Positions 22,766 through 29,790 of a DNA stretch of 30,670 bases are shown here, piece by piece. This stretch comes from Microbacteriaceae bacterium (GTDB lineage: Bacteria; Actinomycetota; Actinomycetes; Actinomycetales; Microbacteriaceae). Both the position numbers and the translations under genes were made by a program. The notes beneath the pieces are model-generated. The model did not search any database. It was not told the DNA's origin and saw only the letters and a program-made list of their open reading frames with translations. Numbering within the stretch: the first letter of the stretch is position 1; each line of letters starts with the position of its first letter. The stretch spans positions 1 through 30,670 of the forward strand of contig JAKONM010000333.1 in assembly GCA_022701925.1 (NCBI GenBank), given 5' to 3'.

Positions 22766-23562
22766 GGCGGCGCGGCCGGCGGCTGCCCTCGGCGGCCGGG
22801 CTGCAGCTGGAGGCGGTGCTGCTGGCGGGCGGGCTGCGGGCGCTGCTGCTGCAGCTGGCGCATCCCGCGGTGGGGCACGGCGTTGCCCGGCACAGCGACT
22901 TCGCGGCCGACCCGCTGGGGCGGCTCTGGAGCACGCTGCGCTTCGTCTACGTGGCCGGCGCCGGCGAGTCCGGCCTGGTCGCGCGCACCGCCCGCGCGGT
23001 CGGCGCGGCCCACCGGCCCGTCGTCAGCGCCGTCGACGAGCCCGTCGCCTACGACGCGCGCGATCCCGCCCTGCAGCTCTGGGTCGCCGCGACGATCCAC
23101 GACACCGCGCTGCGCATCGCGGAGGCGGTGTGGGGTCCGCTGCCCGCGCCGCTGGCGGACGAGCTGCTGGCGAGGAACGGTCGCATCGCCACCGTGCTGG
23201 GGCTGCCCGCGGGGGAGTGGCCCGCGGACCGAGCCGCCTTCGACGCCGCGTTCGCCGAGGCGTCGACGGCGCTGCGCTGGGACGACGACACGCTGGCCGT
23301 GGTCGACGCCCTGATCGCCGCGCGCGGCACCCCGCCCTGGATCCGGCTGGCGCTGCCCGTGCTGGCTGCGGCGACCCGGCCGACCCTGCAGGACGCCGCG
23401 CGACCGCCCGGGCGCTGCTCGCCCGCGCTGCTGCGCGCTGCGCGGCGTGCCGCACCGGCCTGGCGCCTGCTGCCCGTCGGCCTGCGCCGGCTGCCGGCGC
23501 GCCGCATCCTGGCGGCCGCGCGTTCGGCGGACGCGGCGGGGACGGTCGGCGGGCGCTCCTAG
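22741..23562 (+). CDS. Oxygenase, MpaB/DUF2236 family
   Basis: A 273-aa protein of the MpaB/Lcp-like DUF2236 family, heme-dependent oxygenases named after the mycophenolic acid pathway enzyme. Family features are the early segment LAHPAVGHGVARHSDFAADPLGRLWST, the F-YVAGAGES loop, VDEPVAYDARDPALQLWVAATIHDTALR with its conserved His, and later helices around WIRLALPVLAAATRPTLQ. The C-terminal 60 residues are very Arg/Ala-rich. The start was placed at ATG 22741, overlapping the end of dgt by 25 bases. Its TAG stop is also the first half of the dnaG -10 box. Substrate unknown; there are no pathway genes around it. Confidence 0.82.
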   Translation: MARPAGRLRRRGRRLPSAAGLQLEAVLLAGGLRALLLQLAHPAVGHGVARHSDFAADPLGRLWSTLRFVYVAGAGESGLVARTARAVGAAHRPVVSAVDEPVAYDARDPALQLWVAATIHDTALRIAEAVWGPLPAPLADELLARNGRIATVLGLPAGEWPADRAAFDAAFAEASTALRWDDDTLAVVDALIAARGTPPWIRLALPVLAAATRPTLQDAARPPGRCSPALLRAARRAAPAWRLLPVGLRRLPARRILAAARSADAAGTVGGRS

Positions 23563-23565
23563 ACT
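23560..23565 (+). promoter_or_regulatory. -10 box of dnaG, overlapping the upstream stop codon
   Basis: TAGACT starts with the TAG stop of the DUF2236 gene and lies 8 bases before the dnaG GTG at 23574, so the mRNA is expected to be leaderless or nearly so. Confidence 0.6.
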
Positions 23566-23573
23566 CACCCGCC

Positions 23574-25430
23574 GTGGCCGGCCGGATCCGCGACAGCGAC
23601 GTGGACGAGGTGCGCGCCCGCACCGACATCGTCGCGGTGATCGGCGACCAGGTCGCGCTGAAGCCCGGCGGCGTCGGCTCGCTGAAGGGCCTGTGCCCCT
23701 TCCACGACGAGCGCAGCCCCAGCTTCACCGTGCGGCCCGGGGTGGGCCGGTACCACTGCTTCGGCTGCGGCGAGGACGGCGACGCCATCTCCTTCCTGAT
23801 GCGCCTCGACCACCTGACCTTCCGCGACGCGGTCGAGTCGCTCGCCGCGCGCATCGGCTACACGCTGACGTTCGAGGACGGCCGGGCCGGCGAGGACACG
23901 ACGAACCGCGTCCGCCTGCTGGAGGCGAACCGCCTGGCGGCCGAGTTCTTCACCGCCCAGCTGCCGACCGCGGCCGCGGCGCCCGGCCAGCAGTTCCTCA
24001 CCGAGCGCGGGTTCGACGAGGCGGCGGCCGCGCGCTTCGGCGTCGGCTGGGCGCCGAAGTCGTGGGACGCGCTGACGAAGCACCTGCGCGGGCACGGCTT
24101 CAGCGACGTCGAGCTGTCGACCGCGGGCCTGGTCTCGAGCGGCGACCGCGGCGTCTACGACCGTTTCCGCGGCCGGCTCACCTGGCCGATCCGCGACCTG
24201 ACCGGAGCGGTCGTCGGCTTCGGCGCGCGCCGGCTGCTGGAGGACGACCAGGGCCCCAAGTACCTGAACACCCCCGAGACGCCCGTCTACCACAAGTCGA
24301 ACGTGCTCTACGGGCTCGACCTCGCCAAGCGGGACATCAGCCGCGAGCACCGGGCGGTGGTGGTGGAGGGCTACACCGACGTCATGGCGTGCCACCTGGC
24401 CGGCGTCACGACGGCGGTCGCGACCTGCGGCACGGCCTTCGGCGTCGATCACATCAAGGTGCTGCGCCGGGTGCTGGGCGACGAGTCCGGCGCGCAGGGC
24501 GAGGTCGTGTTCACCTTCGACCCGGACGCGGCGGGCCAGAAGGCGGCCGTGCGGGCGTTCGCCGAGGAGCAGCGGTTCTCCGCCCGCACCTTCGTGGCGG
24601 TCGGCGTGGACGGGCTGGACCCGTGCGACCTCCGGGCCCAGCGCGGCGACGAGGCGGTGCGGGCGATGCTCGACGCCAAACGGCCGATGTTCGAGTACAT
24701 GATCCGGCGGGTGCTCGACACCCACGACCTCGAGACGGTGGAGGGCCGCGCCGCCGCGCTGCGCCAGGCCGCGCCGATCGTCGCCGAGATCCGGGACCCC
24801 GCGGTGCGGCCGGGCTACGCGCGCGAGCTGGCGCGCTGGCTGGGCCTCGACCTGGCCGAGGTCGACCGGGCCGTCCGGGCGCCGAAGCGCGCCGAGCCCG
24901 AGCCGCGCCGAGGCCGCGAGCAGCAGCAGGAGTCCCCGCGTCGGCCGGCGGCCAGCCTGCGGTCCCTGCCCGACGACCCGGCCACGCGGCTGGAGCGGGA
25001 GGCGCTGATGATGATCGTGCAGCTGCCCCACCTCGTGGGCGGCGACCTGATCCACCGCGCCACCGGGGCCGGCTTCCACAACGCGACCCTCGCGGTCGTC
25101 CGCGACGCGATCGCGACCCAGCTGGGGGCGCTCGGCGGGGCGGGCTGGCTGGAGCGGCTGACCGCCGAGGCGGGGGAGCAGGTGGCGCCGATCGTGCAGG
25201 AGCTGGCCTTCCTGCGGCTGCCCGTGGTGGGCGACGACGCCGAGCGCCTGGCGCGCACCGCGAAGGCGACCGTCGCGTCCCTGGTCGACCGCCACCTGCT
25301 GCGCCAGAAGGCCGACCTGGTGCGCCAGCTGCAGCGCAGCGAGACGGGTGCCGACCCCGAGCGCCTGCGCGCGCTGCGCCAGGCCCTGGTGGGCGTCGAG
25401 GCCGACCGCCGGGTGCTCCGCGGCGCCTGA
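23574..25430 (+). CDS. dnaG: DNA primase
   Basis: Makes RNA primers for replication and works with the DnaB helicase. The protein is 618 aa. The N-terminal CHC2 zinc ribbon has C41, H44, C62 and C65 (CPFHDERSP and YHCFGCGEDGD). The catalytic core contains DRFRGRLTWPIRD and the Toprim motifs VVVEGYTDVMA (E265) and TFDPDAAGQKA (D316/D318). A charged linker rich in Glu, Arg and Gln (about residues 440-460) leads to the C-terminal helicase-interacting helical region. Start GTG at 23574, chosen for the -10 spacing and because (M)AGRIRDSDVDEVR is the usual N-terminus. It is the last gene of the dus-dgt-mpaB-dnaG run but has its own promoter. Confidence 0.97.
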   Translation: MAGRIRDSDVDEVRARTDIVAVIGDQVALKPGGVGSLKGLCPFHDERSPSFTVRPGVGRYHCFGCGEDGDAISFLMRLDHLTFRDAVESLAARIGYTLTFEDGRAGEDTTNRVRLLEANRLAAEFFTAQLPTAAAAPGQQFLTERGFDEAAAARFGVGWAPKSWDALTKHLRGHGFSDVELSTAGLVSSGDRGVYDRFRGRLTWPIRDLTGAVVGFGARRLLEDDQGPKYLNTPETPVYHKSNVLYGLDLAKRDISREHRAVVVEGYTDVMACHLAGVTTAVATCGTAFGVDHIKVLRRVLGDESGAQGEVVFTFDPDAAGQKAAVRAFAEEQRFSARTFVAVGVDGLDPCDLRAQRGDEAVRAMLDAKRPMFEYMIRRVLDTHDLETVEGRAAALRQAAPIVAEIRDPAVRPGYARELARWLGLDLAEVDRAVRAPKRAEPEPRRGREQQQESPRRPAASLRSLPDDPATRLEREALMMIVQLPHLVGGDLIHRATGAGFHNATLAVVRDAIATQLGALGGAGWLERLTAEAGEQVAPIVQELAFLRLPVVGDDAERLARTAKATVASLVDRHLLRQKADLVRQLQRSETGADPERLRALRQALVGVEADRRVLRGA

Positions 25431-25474
25431 GCCCGTTCTGGGGGTGTCGCTGAGGGGGTCGCGCGGGGCCTGAT

Positions 25475-25480
25475 TACACT
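25475..25480 (+). promoter_or_regulatory. -10 box of the ABC ATPase gene
   Basis: TACACT with a possible CTGAGG -35 at 25450-25455; expected RNA start near 25487, giving a leader of about 20 bases with a GGGAG ribosome binding site (25499-25503). Confidence 0.6.
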
Positions 25481-25507
25481 CCGGATCGTCTTGGCGACGG
25501 GAGCGAC

Positions 25508-26323
25508 ATGGGCGACAGCGCGGTGGTGCACGCCAGGGACCTGACCGTGTCGTACCCGGGCGCGCAGGGTCACGAGGCCGTGCGCGGCGTCGACCTGCGC
25601 ATCGAGCCCGGCGAGATGGTCGGGGTCGTCGGGGAGGCGGGCGCCGGCAAGTCCACGCTGGCGCGCGTGCTCGCCGGACGCACGGCCGGCCTCGGCCGGC
25701 GCGGGCCCCGCGTCACCGGCGGCGACCTGCGGGTGCTGGGGCTGCGTGCCGTGCGGCCGGGCCGCGCGGCGACGCGCGTCCTGTCCGCGCAGGTCGGCTA
25801 CCTGCCGCAGCACGCCGGCCGGACGCTGGCTCCGGGCCTCACCGTGGCGGAGAACGTGGTGCAGCCCCTGCTCGCCCGCGACCGCCGCTTCGACCAGCGC
25901 GAGGCGGGCGCGCGGGCCGCGGAGCTGACCGACGCCGTGCAGCTGCCGCTCGGCATGATGGCGCGCTACCCGTGGGAGCTCTCCGCCGGGCAGAAGCAGC
26001 GCGTCGCGATCGCCCGCTCGCTGATCCTGCAGCCGACGCTGTGGATCGCCGACGAGCCCACCGCCTCCGTCGACGTCACGACCCGCGGCCGCGTGCTGGA
26101 CGACCTGCTCGAGCTGCACGCGGAGCGGGTGTTCTCCGCCGTGATCGTCAGCCACGACGCCGCGGTCATGCGGCGCACGACGCATCGCCTCGTCGTGCTG
26201 CACCGCGGGGTCGTCGTCGCGGCGGGCGCGCTGGACGACGTGCTCGACGACGCCGAGCACCCCTACGTGCGCGGTCTGCGCGACGACTACCGCGCGCGCA
26301 CCGGAGTGCTCGCCCCGCGCTGA
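25508..26323 (+). CDS. Orphan ABC transporter ATP-binding protein, Opp/Dpp-like
   Basis: A 271-aa ATPase. Walker A is GEAGAGKST (residues 42-50), the Q loop lies near YLPQHAG (99-104), the signature LSAGQKQR is at 158-165, Walker B is LWIADE (178-183) and the switch His is in SHD (H216). The C-terminal EHPYVRGLRDDY segment is typical of oligopeptide/nickel-type (DppD/OppD) ATPases. No permease, binding protein or second ATPase lies nearby, so it is an orphan and may energise a transporter encoded elsewhere. The OppD-type C-terminal cysteine cluster (4Fe-4S) is absent and the protein ends short. ATG start with a GGGAG ribosome binding site 4 bases upstream. Confidence 0.88.
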   Translation: MGDSAVVHARDLTVSYPGAQGHEAVRGVDLRIEPGEMVGVVGEAGAGKSTLARVLAGRTAGLGRRGPRVTGGDLRVLGLRAVRPGRAATRVLSAQVGYLPQHAGRTLAPGLTVAENVVQPLLARDRRFDQREAGARAAELTDAVQLPLGMMARYPWELSAGQKQRVAIARSLILQPTLWIADEPTASVDVTTRGRVLDDLLELHAERVFSAVIVSHDAAVMRRTTHRLVVLHRGVVVAAGALDDVLDDAEHPYVRGLRDDYRARTGVLAPR

Positions 26324-26345
26324 GGGACCTCCCGGAGGGCGTCCC
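26324..26345 (+). terminator. Short hairpin after the ABC ATPase gene
   Basis: GGGA/TCCC arms (26324-26327 with 26342-26345) enclose a CCTC/GAGG stem with a 3-base bulge. It begins directly at the stop and abuts the next promoter. Confidence 0.4.
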
Positions 26346-26351
26346 TACGCT
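26346..26351 (+). promoter_or_regulatory. -10 box of the PEP-mutase-family gene
   Basis: TACGCT lies exactly 6 bases before the ATG at 26358, a leaderless arrangement. It starts immediately after the preceding hairpin. Confidence 0.6.
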
Positions 26352-26357
26352 TCGGCC

Positions 26358-27140
26358 ATGAGCACCCTCGCCGAGCGCGCACGAACCCTGGCCGACCTCC
26401 ACGCCGACGAGCGCATCCTCGTGCTGCCGAACGTCTGGGACGTCGTCTCCGCGAAGGTCGTGGCCGACGTGGAGGGCGTCGCCGCGCTGGCGACGGCCAG
26501 CCACTCGATCGCCGCGACCTTCGGCTACGAGGACGGCGAGAACATCCCGCTCGAGCTGCACCTCGACATGGTCGGCCGCATCGTGCGCGCCGTCGACCTG
26601 CCGGTGAGCATGGACTTCGAATCCGGCTACGGCGACCCCGGCGCGACCGCCGCGAAGGCGATCGAGGCGGGCGTGGTCGGCGGCAACCTGGAGGACGGCA
26701 TGCGGCCGCTCGACGAGGCCGTCGCCGCCGTGCGCGCCGTGCTCGAGGCCGGCCGCTCCGCGGGGATCGACTTCGTGCTGAACGCCCGGACCGACGCGTT
26801 CGTGCGTGCGGCGGACGGCGCGGACCGCGACGGCCTGGTCGACGAGGCGATCACCCGCGGTCGCGCGTTCCTCGAGGCGGGCGCTCCCGTCGTCTTCGTG
26901 CCCGGGCTGGTCGACCGCGAGGAGATCCGACGCGTGGTCGCTGGGCTCGGGGAGCGGAAGCTGACCCTGATCAGCCCTCCCGGTGCGGCGCTGCCGGCCC
27001 GCGAGCTGCAGGCGCTGAGCGTGGCCCGGCTCTCGACCGGCCCGTTCACGCAGCGCGTGGCCCTGACCGCGCTGCAGGACGCGGCCGCGGAGGTGGTGGG
27101 CGGCGGCGTGCTGCCCGCCGGGACCCGCCCGCTGAACTGA
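26358..27140 (+). CDS. Isocitrate lyase/PEP mutase superfamily enzyme
   Basis: A 260-aa TIM-barrel enzyme of the PEP mutase/isocitrate lyase superfamily. Visible motifs are LPNVWDVVSAKVVADVEGVAALATAS, then SMDFESGYGDP with metal-site residues D86/E88, GGNLEDGM (E112) and LNARTDAFVRA (R144). The KKCGH lyase motif of isocitrate lyase is absent, which points to the PEP mutase/carboxy-PEP/oxaloacetate-hydrolase branch. No phosphonate or methylcitrate genes are nearby, so the reaction (C-C or C-P bond cleavage of a 2-keto-type acid) cannot be specified. Leaderless ATG start. Single-gene unit with a hairpin after it. Confidence 0.88.
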   Translation: MSTLAERARTLADLHADERILVLPNVWDVVSAKVVADVEGVAALATASHSIAATFGYEDGENIPLELHLDMVGRIVRAVDLPVSMDFESGYGDPGATAAKAIEAGVVGGNLEDGMRPLDEAVAAVRAVLEAGRSAGIDFVLNARTDAFVRAADGADRDGLVDEAITRGRAFLEAGAPVVFVPGLVDREEIRRVVAGLGERKLTLISPPGAALPARELQALSVARLSTGPFTQRVALTALQDAAAEVVGGGVLPAGTRPLN

Positions 27141-27148
27141 GGCGGAGG

Positions 27149-27170
27149 GAGCGGGCGGCGCCGCGCCCTC
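27149..27170 (+). terminator. Putative terminator of the PEP-mutase-family gene
   Basis: A GAG(C)GGGCG/CGCCCTC stem of 8 bp with one bulged C and a 6-base loop begins 9 bases after the stop. Confidence 0.45.
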
Positions 27171-27201
27171 GCGGCCGGGGCGATCGGCGTGCCGGTCTTG
27201 C

Positions 27202-27207
27202 TACACT
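27202..27207 (+). promoter_or_regulatory. -10 box of tRNA-Asn
   Basis: TACACT, the same hexamer as before the ABC ATPase gene, lies 32 bases before the tRNA 5' end. No clear -35. Confidence 0.6.
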
Positions 27208-27239
27208 CGTCCGCACGCGGGGTCGAGCCTTCCCGCTGA

Positions 27240-27312
27240 TCCTCGATAGCTCAATTGGCAGAGCAGCCGGCTGTTAACCGGCAGGTTCTTGGTTCGAGTC
27301 CAAGTCGGGGAG
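27240..27312 (+). tRNA. tRNA-Asn (GTT anticodon)
   Basis: A 73-base cloverleaf. The acceptor stem is 27240-27246 with 27305-27311 (one T-G pair), the D arm has GCTC/GAGC with an AATTGGCA loop, and the anticodon stem GCCGG/CCGGC (27266-27270 with 27278-27282) holds the loop CTGTTAA. The T arm is CTTGG/CCAAG with loop TTCGAGT. The anticodon GTT (27273-27275) reads AAC/AAU. The discriminator is G, and CCA is not encoded. It has its own promoter and a strong terminator 5 bases after it. Confidence 0.97.
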
Positions 27313-27317
27313 CGAAC

Positions 27318-27346
27318 GGGCCCCCGTCCTCGCCGGACGGGGGCCC
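27318..27346 (+). terminator. Terminator of tRNA-Asn
   Basis: A perfect 12-bp stem (27318-27329 with 27335-27346) and a 5-base loop. Downstream bases are C/T-rich. Confidence 0.88.
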
Positions 27347-27373
27347 TCCTCGTCCCCGGCCCTGCGCCGGGCG

Positions 27374-27379
27374 CACCGT
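27374..27379 (+). promoter_or_regulatory. -10 box of the GNAT-type gene
   Basis: CACCGT stands exactly 6 bases before the GTG at 27386 (leaderless spacing). The first base departs from the TANNNT pattern. Confidence 0.4.
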
Positions 27380-27385
27380 CGGGCC

Positions 27386-27760
27386 GTGCCCCAGCCGACC
27401 GACGTCGTCCTGCGCCCGCCGACCGACGAGGACGGCGACCTGCTCTTCGCGCTGGCGGCCGACCTGTCCACCTGGGAGGAGCGCCGGGCGGAGGCGCCCG
27501 CTCCGCTCAGCCGGGCCGCGTTCGAGGCCCGGCGGCGGCGCGGCGAGTCGGAACCGACGGCCGGGGAGGCGCGGTTCATCGTCGACGCGGGCGGCGCCGC
27601 GGTCGGCACCGTGACGCTCTTCGGCTCCGACCCGCTCGCGCGCCACGCGGAGGTCGGCGTCGCCCGCCTGCGCGAGCACGCCTGGGTCCGCGGCGCGTAC
27701 GAGGACGTCGTGCTGATGGGGCTCCTCCGCGACGAGTGGGCGCCCACCGGGGACCGCTGA
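27386..27760 (+). CDS. GNAT-family protein with the acetyl-CoA core deleted (probable pseudogene)
   Basis: The 124-aa reading frame is open, but the protein appears to be the two ends of a RimJ-like GNAT acetyltransferase joined together. The start (VVLRPPTDEDGDLLFALAADLSTWEER) and strands ARFIVDAGGAAVGTVTLFGSDPLARHAEVGVARL are normal N-terminal GNAT sequence. The next residues, REHAWVRGAYEDVVLMGLLRDEW, are the usual C-terminal strands. The middle, including the R/QxxGxG/A acetyl-CoA loop and following helix (roughly 50 residues), is missing. The length is well under the usual ~170-180 aa. The joint lies near 27661-27672 at a CGCCTG that encodes Arg-Leu in both halves. Acetyltransferase activity is not expected. 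Confidence 0.72.
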   Translation: MPQPTDVVLRPPTDEDGDLLFALAADLSTWEERRAEAPAPLSRAAFEARRRRGESEPTAGEARFIVDAGGAAVGTVTLFGSDPLARHAEVGVARLREHAWVRGAYEDVVLMGLLRDEWAPTGDR

Positions 27761-27842
27761 CCGCGACTCGCTGCGCACCGGAGCGGCCGCCGCGTGCGCG
27801 GAACGGCCCCTCCGCCTCCGCCGTCCGACGGCCGCGCCTTCC

Positions 27843-27848
27843 TAGACT
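27843..27848 (+). promoter_or_regulatory. -10 box of the second histidine kinase gene
   Basis: TAGACT stands 7 bases before the ATG at 27856, so the mRNA should be leaderless. Same hexamer as before dnaG. Confidence 0.6.
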
Positions 27849-27855
27849 CCGCCTC

Positions 27856-28749
27856 ATGCCGACCCTCACCGAGCCCGTCCTCGCCGGGGCCGTCGGCGCC
27901 CTCGTGCTGATCGTCCTCGTGCTGCTGGTGCTCTGGCGCCGGGCCGCCGGCCGCGCGCGGGCGCTCGCCCGGCGCATCGGGCGGGCCGAGGGGCGCACGG
28001 CGCACCTCGAGGTCTCGACCGCCGATCAGGGCGGGCGCCTGCGGATCATCCGCGAGCTGCACGACGTGGCCGTGCACCGGGTGTCCGCGATGATCGCGCA
28101 GGCCGACGGCGCCCGCTACGCCGGCGCGACCGATCCGACCGCCGCCGTCCGCGCGGCGCAGACCATCGCCGACACCGGCCGCACCACGCTGGCCGACCTG
28201 CGCCGCGTCATGACGCTGGTGCGCGAGAGCGAGGCCGAGGCGTCCCCGCAGCCCACGCTGCGGTCGACCCGCGACCTGCTCCGCCTGATGCGCGACGCGG
28301 GGCTGCAGGTCGTGGTCGAGGAGACCGGCGACCCCTGGGCGCTGGAGGCCGGCGCCGAGCTGGCCGTCTACCGGATCCTGCAGGAGGCGATGTCCAACTC
28401 CTTGAAGCACGGCGGCGACGGCACCACCGTGCGGGTGCTCTTCACGTGGACCGGCACCGGGCTGGCGCTGCGGGTGGAGGACGACGGCTTCCGCACCGCG
28501 GTGCTGCGCCGGGGCCTCGACCCCGACGAGACCGCGGCCGAGCTCGCGTACGGCGTGGAGGAGGACCTGCGCTCCCTGGTGCAGCACGTGTCCGGCCCCG
28601 GCCTGCAGGAGATGCGCGCCCGGGTCGAGCTGTTCGGCGGCTCGCTCGTCGCCGCCGAGACGCCGGGGGTCGGCTTCGCGCTCAGCGTCAGCCTGCCCGC
28701 CGTGCGCTTCCACAACGGGGTGCACGGCGTCGACCTCGGCGCGCGCTGA
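27856..28749 (+). CDS. Histidine kinase with one membrane anchor and no sensor domain
   Basis: A 297-aa kinase of the NarL-type (HisKA_3) group. A single hydrophobic segment at residues ~8-27 is followed at once by a basic stretch, with no extracellular or PAS-like sensing domain. The phosphoacceptor is H69 in RELHDVAVHRVSAMIAQADGARY, closely like the motif of the kinase at 5015. The ATP-binding domain has YRILQEAMSNSLKHGG and GPGLQEMRARVELFGG. Between the D-box region (VEDDGF) and the G box there is an insertion of about 30 residues (AVLRRGLDPDETAAELAYGV onward). The ATG was chosen for its leaderless -10 spacing; the open frame upstream is a shadow. Partner: the receiver at 28752. Signal unknown. 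Confidence 0.88.
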   Translation: MPTLTEPVLAGAVGALVLIVLVLLVLWRRAAGRARALARRIGRAEGRTAHLEVSTADQGGRLRIIRELHDVAVHRVSAMIAQADGARYAGATDPTAAVRAAQTIADTGRTTLADLRRVMTLVRESEAEASPQPTLRSTRDLLRLMRDAGLQVVVEETGDPWALEAGAELAVYRILQEAMSNSLKHGGDGTTVRVLFTWTGTGLALRVEDDGFRTAVLRRGLDPDETAAELAYGVEEDLRSLVQHVSGPGLQEMRARVELFGGSLVAAETPGVGFALSVSLPAVRFHNGVHGVDLGAR

Positions 28750-28751
28750 CC

Positions 28752-29132
28752 GTGCTGCGCGTCCTGCTGGCCGACGCCGACCCGCTGCAGCGGGAGGGCT
28801 GGCGGCTCGTCCTCGACGCGCAGCACGACCTGGGCGTGGTCGGCGAGGTGCCCGACGGCGTGCAGCTGCTGGCCCACCTGCGCCGGCACGCGGTCGACGT
28901 GGTCGTCTCCGACGTGCGGCTGCCGCGCCTGGGCGGGCTGCAGGCCGTCGAGCAGGCCGGCCGCGACGCGCGGGTGGCCCTGATGCAGCGGGAGCGGGGG
29001 CTGCGCTGGGTGCTCGTGACCGCCACCGACCTCGACCGCTGGGGGCCGATGGGCCTCGCCGCCGGCGCGACGAGCGTGCTGTGGAAGGGCGGCGACCCCG
29101 AGTCGATGCTGGCGGCGATCCGCGCCGCCTGA
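28752..29132 (+). CDS. Receiver-only response regulator
   Basis: A 126-aa stand-alone receiver domain starting 2 bases after the kinase stop. The acidic pair is D8/D10, the phosphoacceptor is D54 in VVVSDVRLPRLGGLQAV, and the switch Thr and Lys are T90 (VLVTATD) and K112 (VLWKGG), so phosphorylation should work. There is no DNA-binding or enzyme domain: the frame stops right after helix 5. A short insertion (ALMQRERGLR) lies between helix 3 and strand 4. Output must go through another protein, or it acts as a phosphate sink. It is convergent with def, with only 3 bases between the stop codons. Confidence 0.82.
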   Translation: MLRVLLADADPLQREGWRLVLDAQHDLGVVGEVPDGVQLLAHLRRHAVDVVVSDVRLPRLGGLQAVEQAGRDARVALMQRERGLRWVLVTATDLDRWGPMGLAAGATSVLWKGGDPESMLAAIRAA

Positions 29133-29135
29133 GCC

Positions 29136-29702
29136 TCAGCCCTCCAGGTCGTCGATGCCGGGGGTCCAGCTGTTGCCGGGCCGTCCCCACTTGTTGCCGG
29201 ACACGGCCTTCTTCGCGCGGCGGGCGTTCAGGAAGTCCAGGCGGTCCACGTAGAGCACGCCGTCCAGGTGGTCGAACTCGTGCTGCAGGATGCGGGCGAA
29301 CCAGCCGCGGGCCTCGATCTCGTAGGGCGCGCCGTCCAGGTCCTGCGCCTCCATGCGCGCGCGGAACGACCGGCGCAGCGGGAAGCGCTCGCCGGGCACC
29401 GAGAGGCAGCCCTCGCTCTCGGCGTCGTCGTCGGCCTCGCCGGTCGGCACGGGCGTGATCCAGAGCACCGGGTTGATCGCGACGCCGCGCCTCGGACCCT
29501 CGGGGTCGTGCTCGTAGCCGTAGACGAAGAGCCGCAGCGGCACGCCCACCTGCGGACCGGCCAGGCCCACGCCGGGCGCGGCGTCCATGGTCTCGAACAT
29601 GTCCGCGACGAGCGTGCGCAGGTCGTCGTCGAACTCGGTGACCGGGGCCGCCGGGGTGTGCAGCACCGGGTCGCCGGTGATGCGGATGGGCAGCACGGTC
29701 AT
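29136..29702 (-). CDS. def: Peptide deformylase
   Basis: Metalloenzyme that removes the formyl group from the N-terminal Met of new proteins. The 188-aa protein has all three motifs: GVGLAGPQVG (residues 44-53), EGCLSVPGE with metal ligand C99, and QHEFDHLDG with H141, catalytic E142 and H145. The C-terminal extension (RAKKAVSGNKWGRPGNSWTPG) is typical of actinobacterial deformylases. A reverse-strand GGAGGT ribosome binding site lies 11 bases before the ATG, and a TACGCT -10 box is at 29745-29750. It is divergent from the DMT transporter and convergent with the receiver gene. Confidence 0.96.
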   Translation of the reverse strand: MTVLPIRITGDPVLHTPAAPVTEFDDDLRTLVADMFETMDAAPGVGLAGPQVGVPLRLFVYGYEHDPEGPRRGVAINPVLWITPVPTGEADDDAESEGCLSVPGERFPLRRSFRARMEAQDLDGAPYEIEARGWFARILQHEFDHLDGVLYVDRLDFLNARRAKKAVSGNKWGRPGNSWTPGIDDLEG

Positions 29703-29744
29703 CGTGTCCAGGGACCTCCGAGGCGGCGAAACAGGGCGCTCATC

Positions 29745-29750
29745 AGCGTA
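29745..29750 (-). promoter_or_regulatory. -10 box of def
   Basis: Reverse-strand TACGCT, 42 bases before the def ATG, leaving an mRNA leader of about 35 bases that contains the GGAGGT site. Confidence 0.5.
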
Positions 29751-29778
29751 GCGCCGCCCCGCCGAGCAGCCCTGCCGC

Positions 29779-29784
29779 TAGCCT
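29779..29784 (+). promoter_or_regulatory. -10 box of the DMT transporter gene
   Basis: TAGCCT stands exactly 6 bases before the GTG at 29791 (leaderless). It is divergent from the def promoter about 30 bases away. Confidence 0.6.
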
Positions 29785-29790
29785 GCAGCG

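Noticed and set aside
29129..29139. Palindrome CTGAGCCTCAG between the kinase-receiver operon and def
   Set aside because: It is largely forced by two facing TGA stop codons three bases apart; too short to be a terminator.
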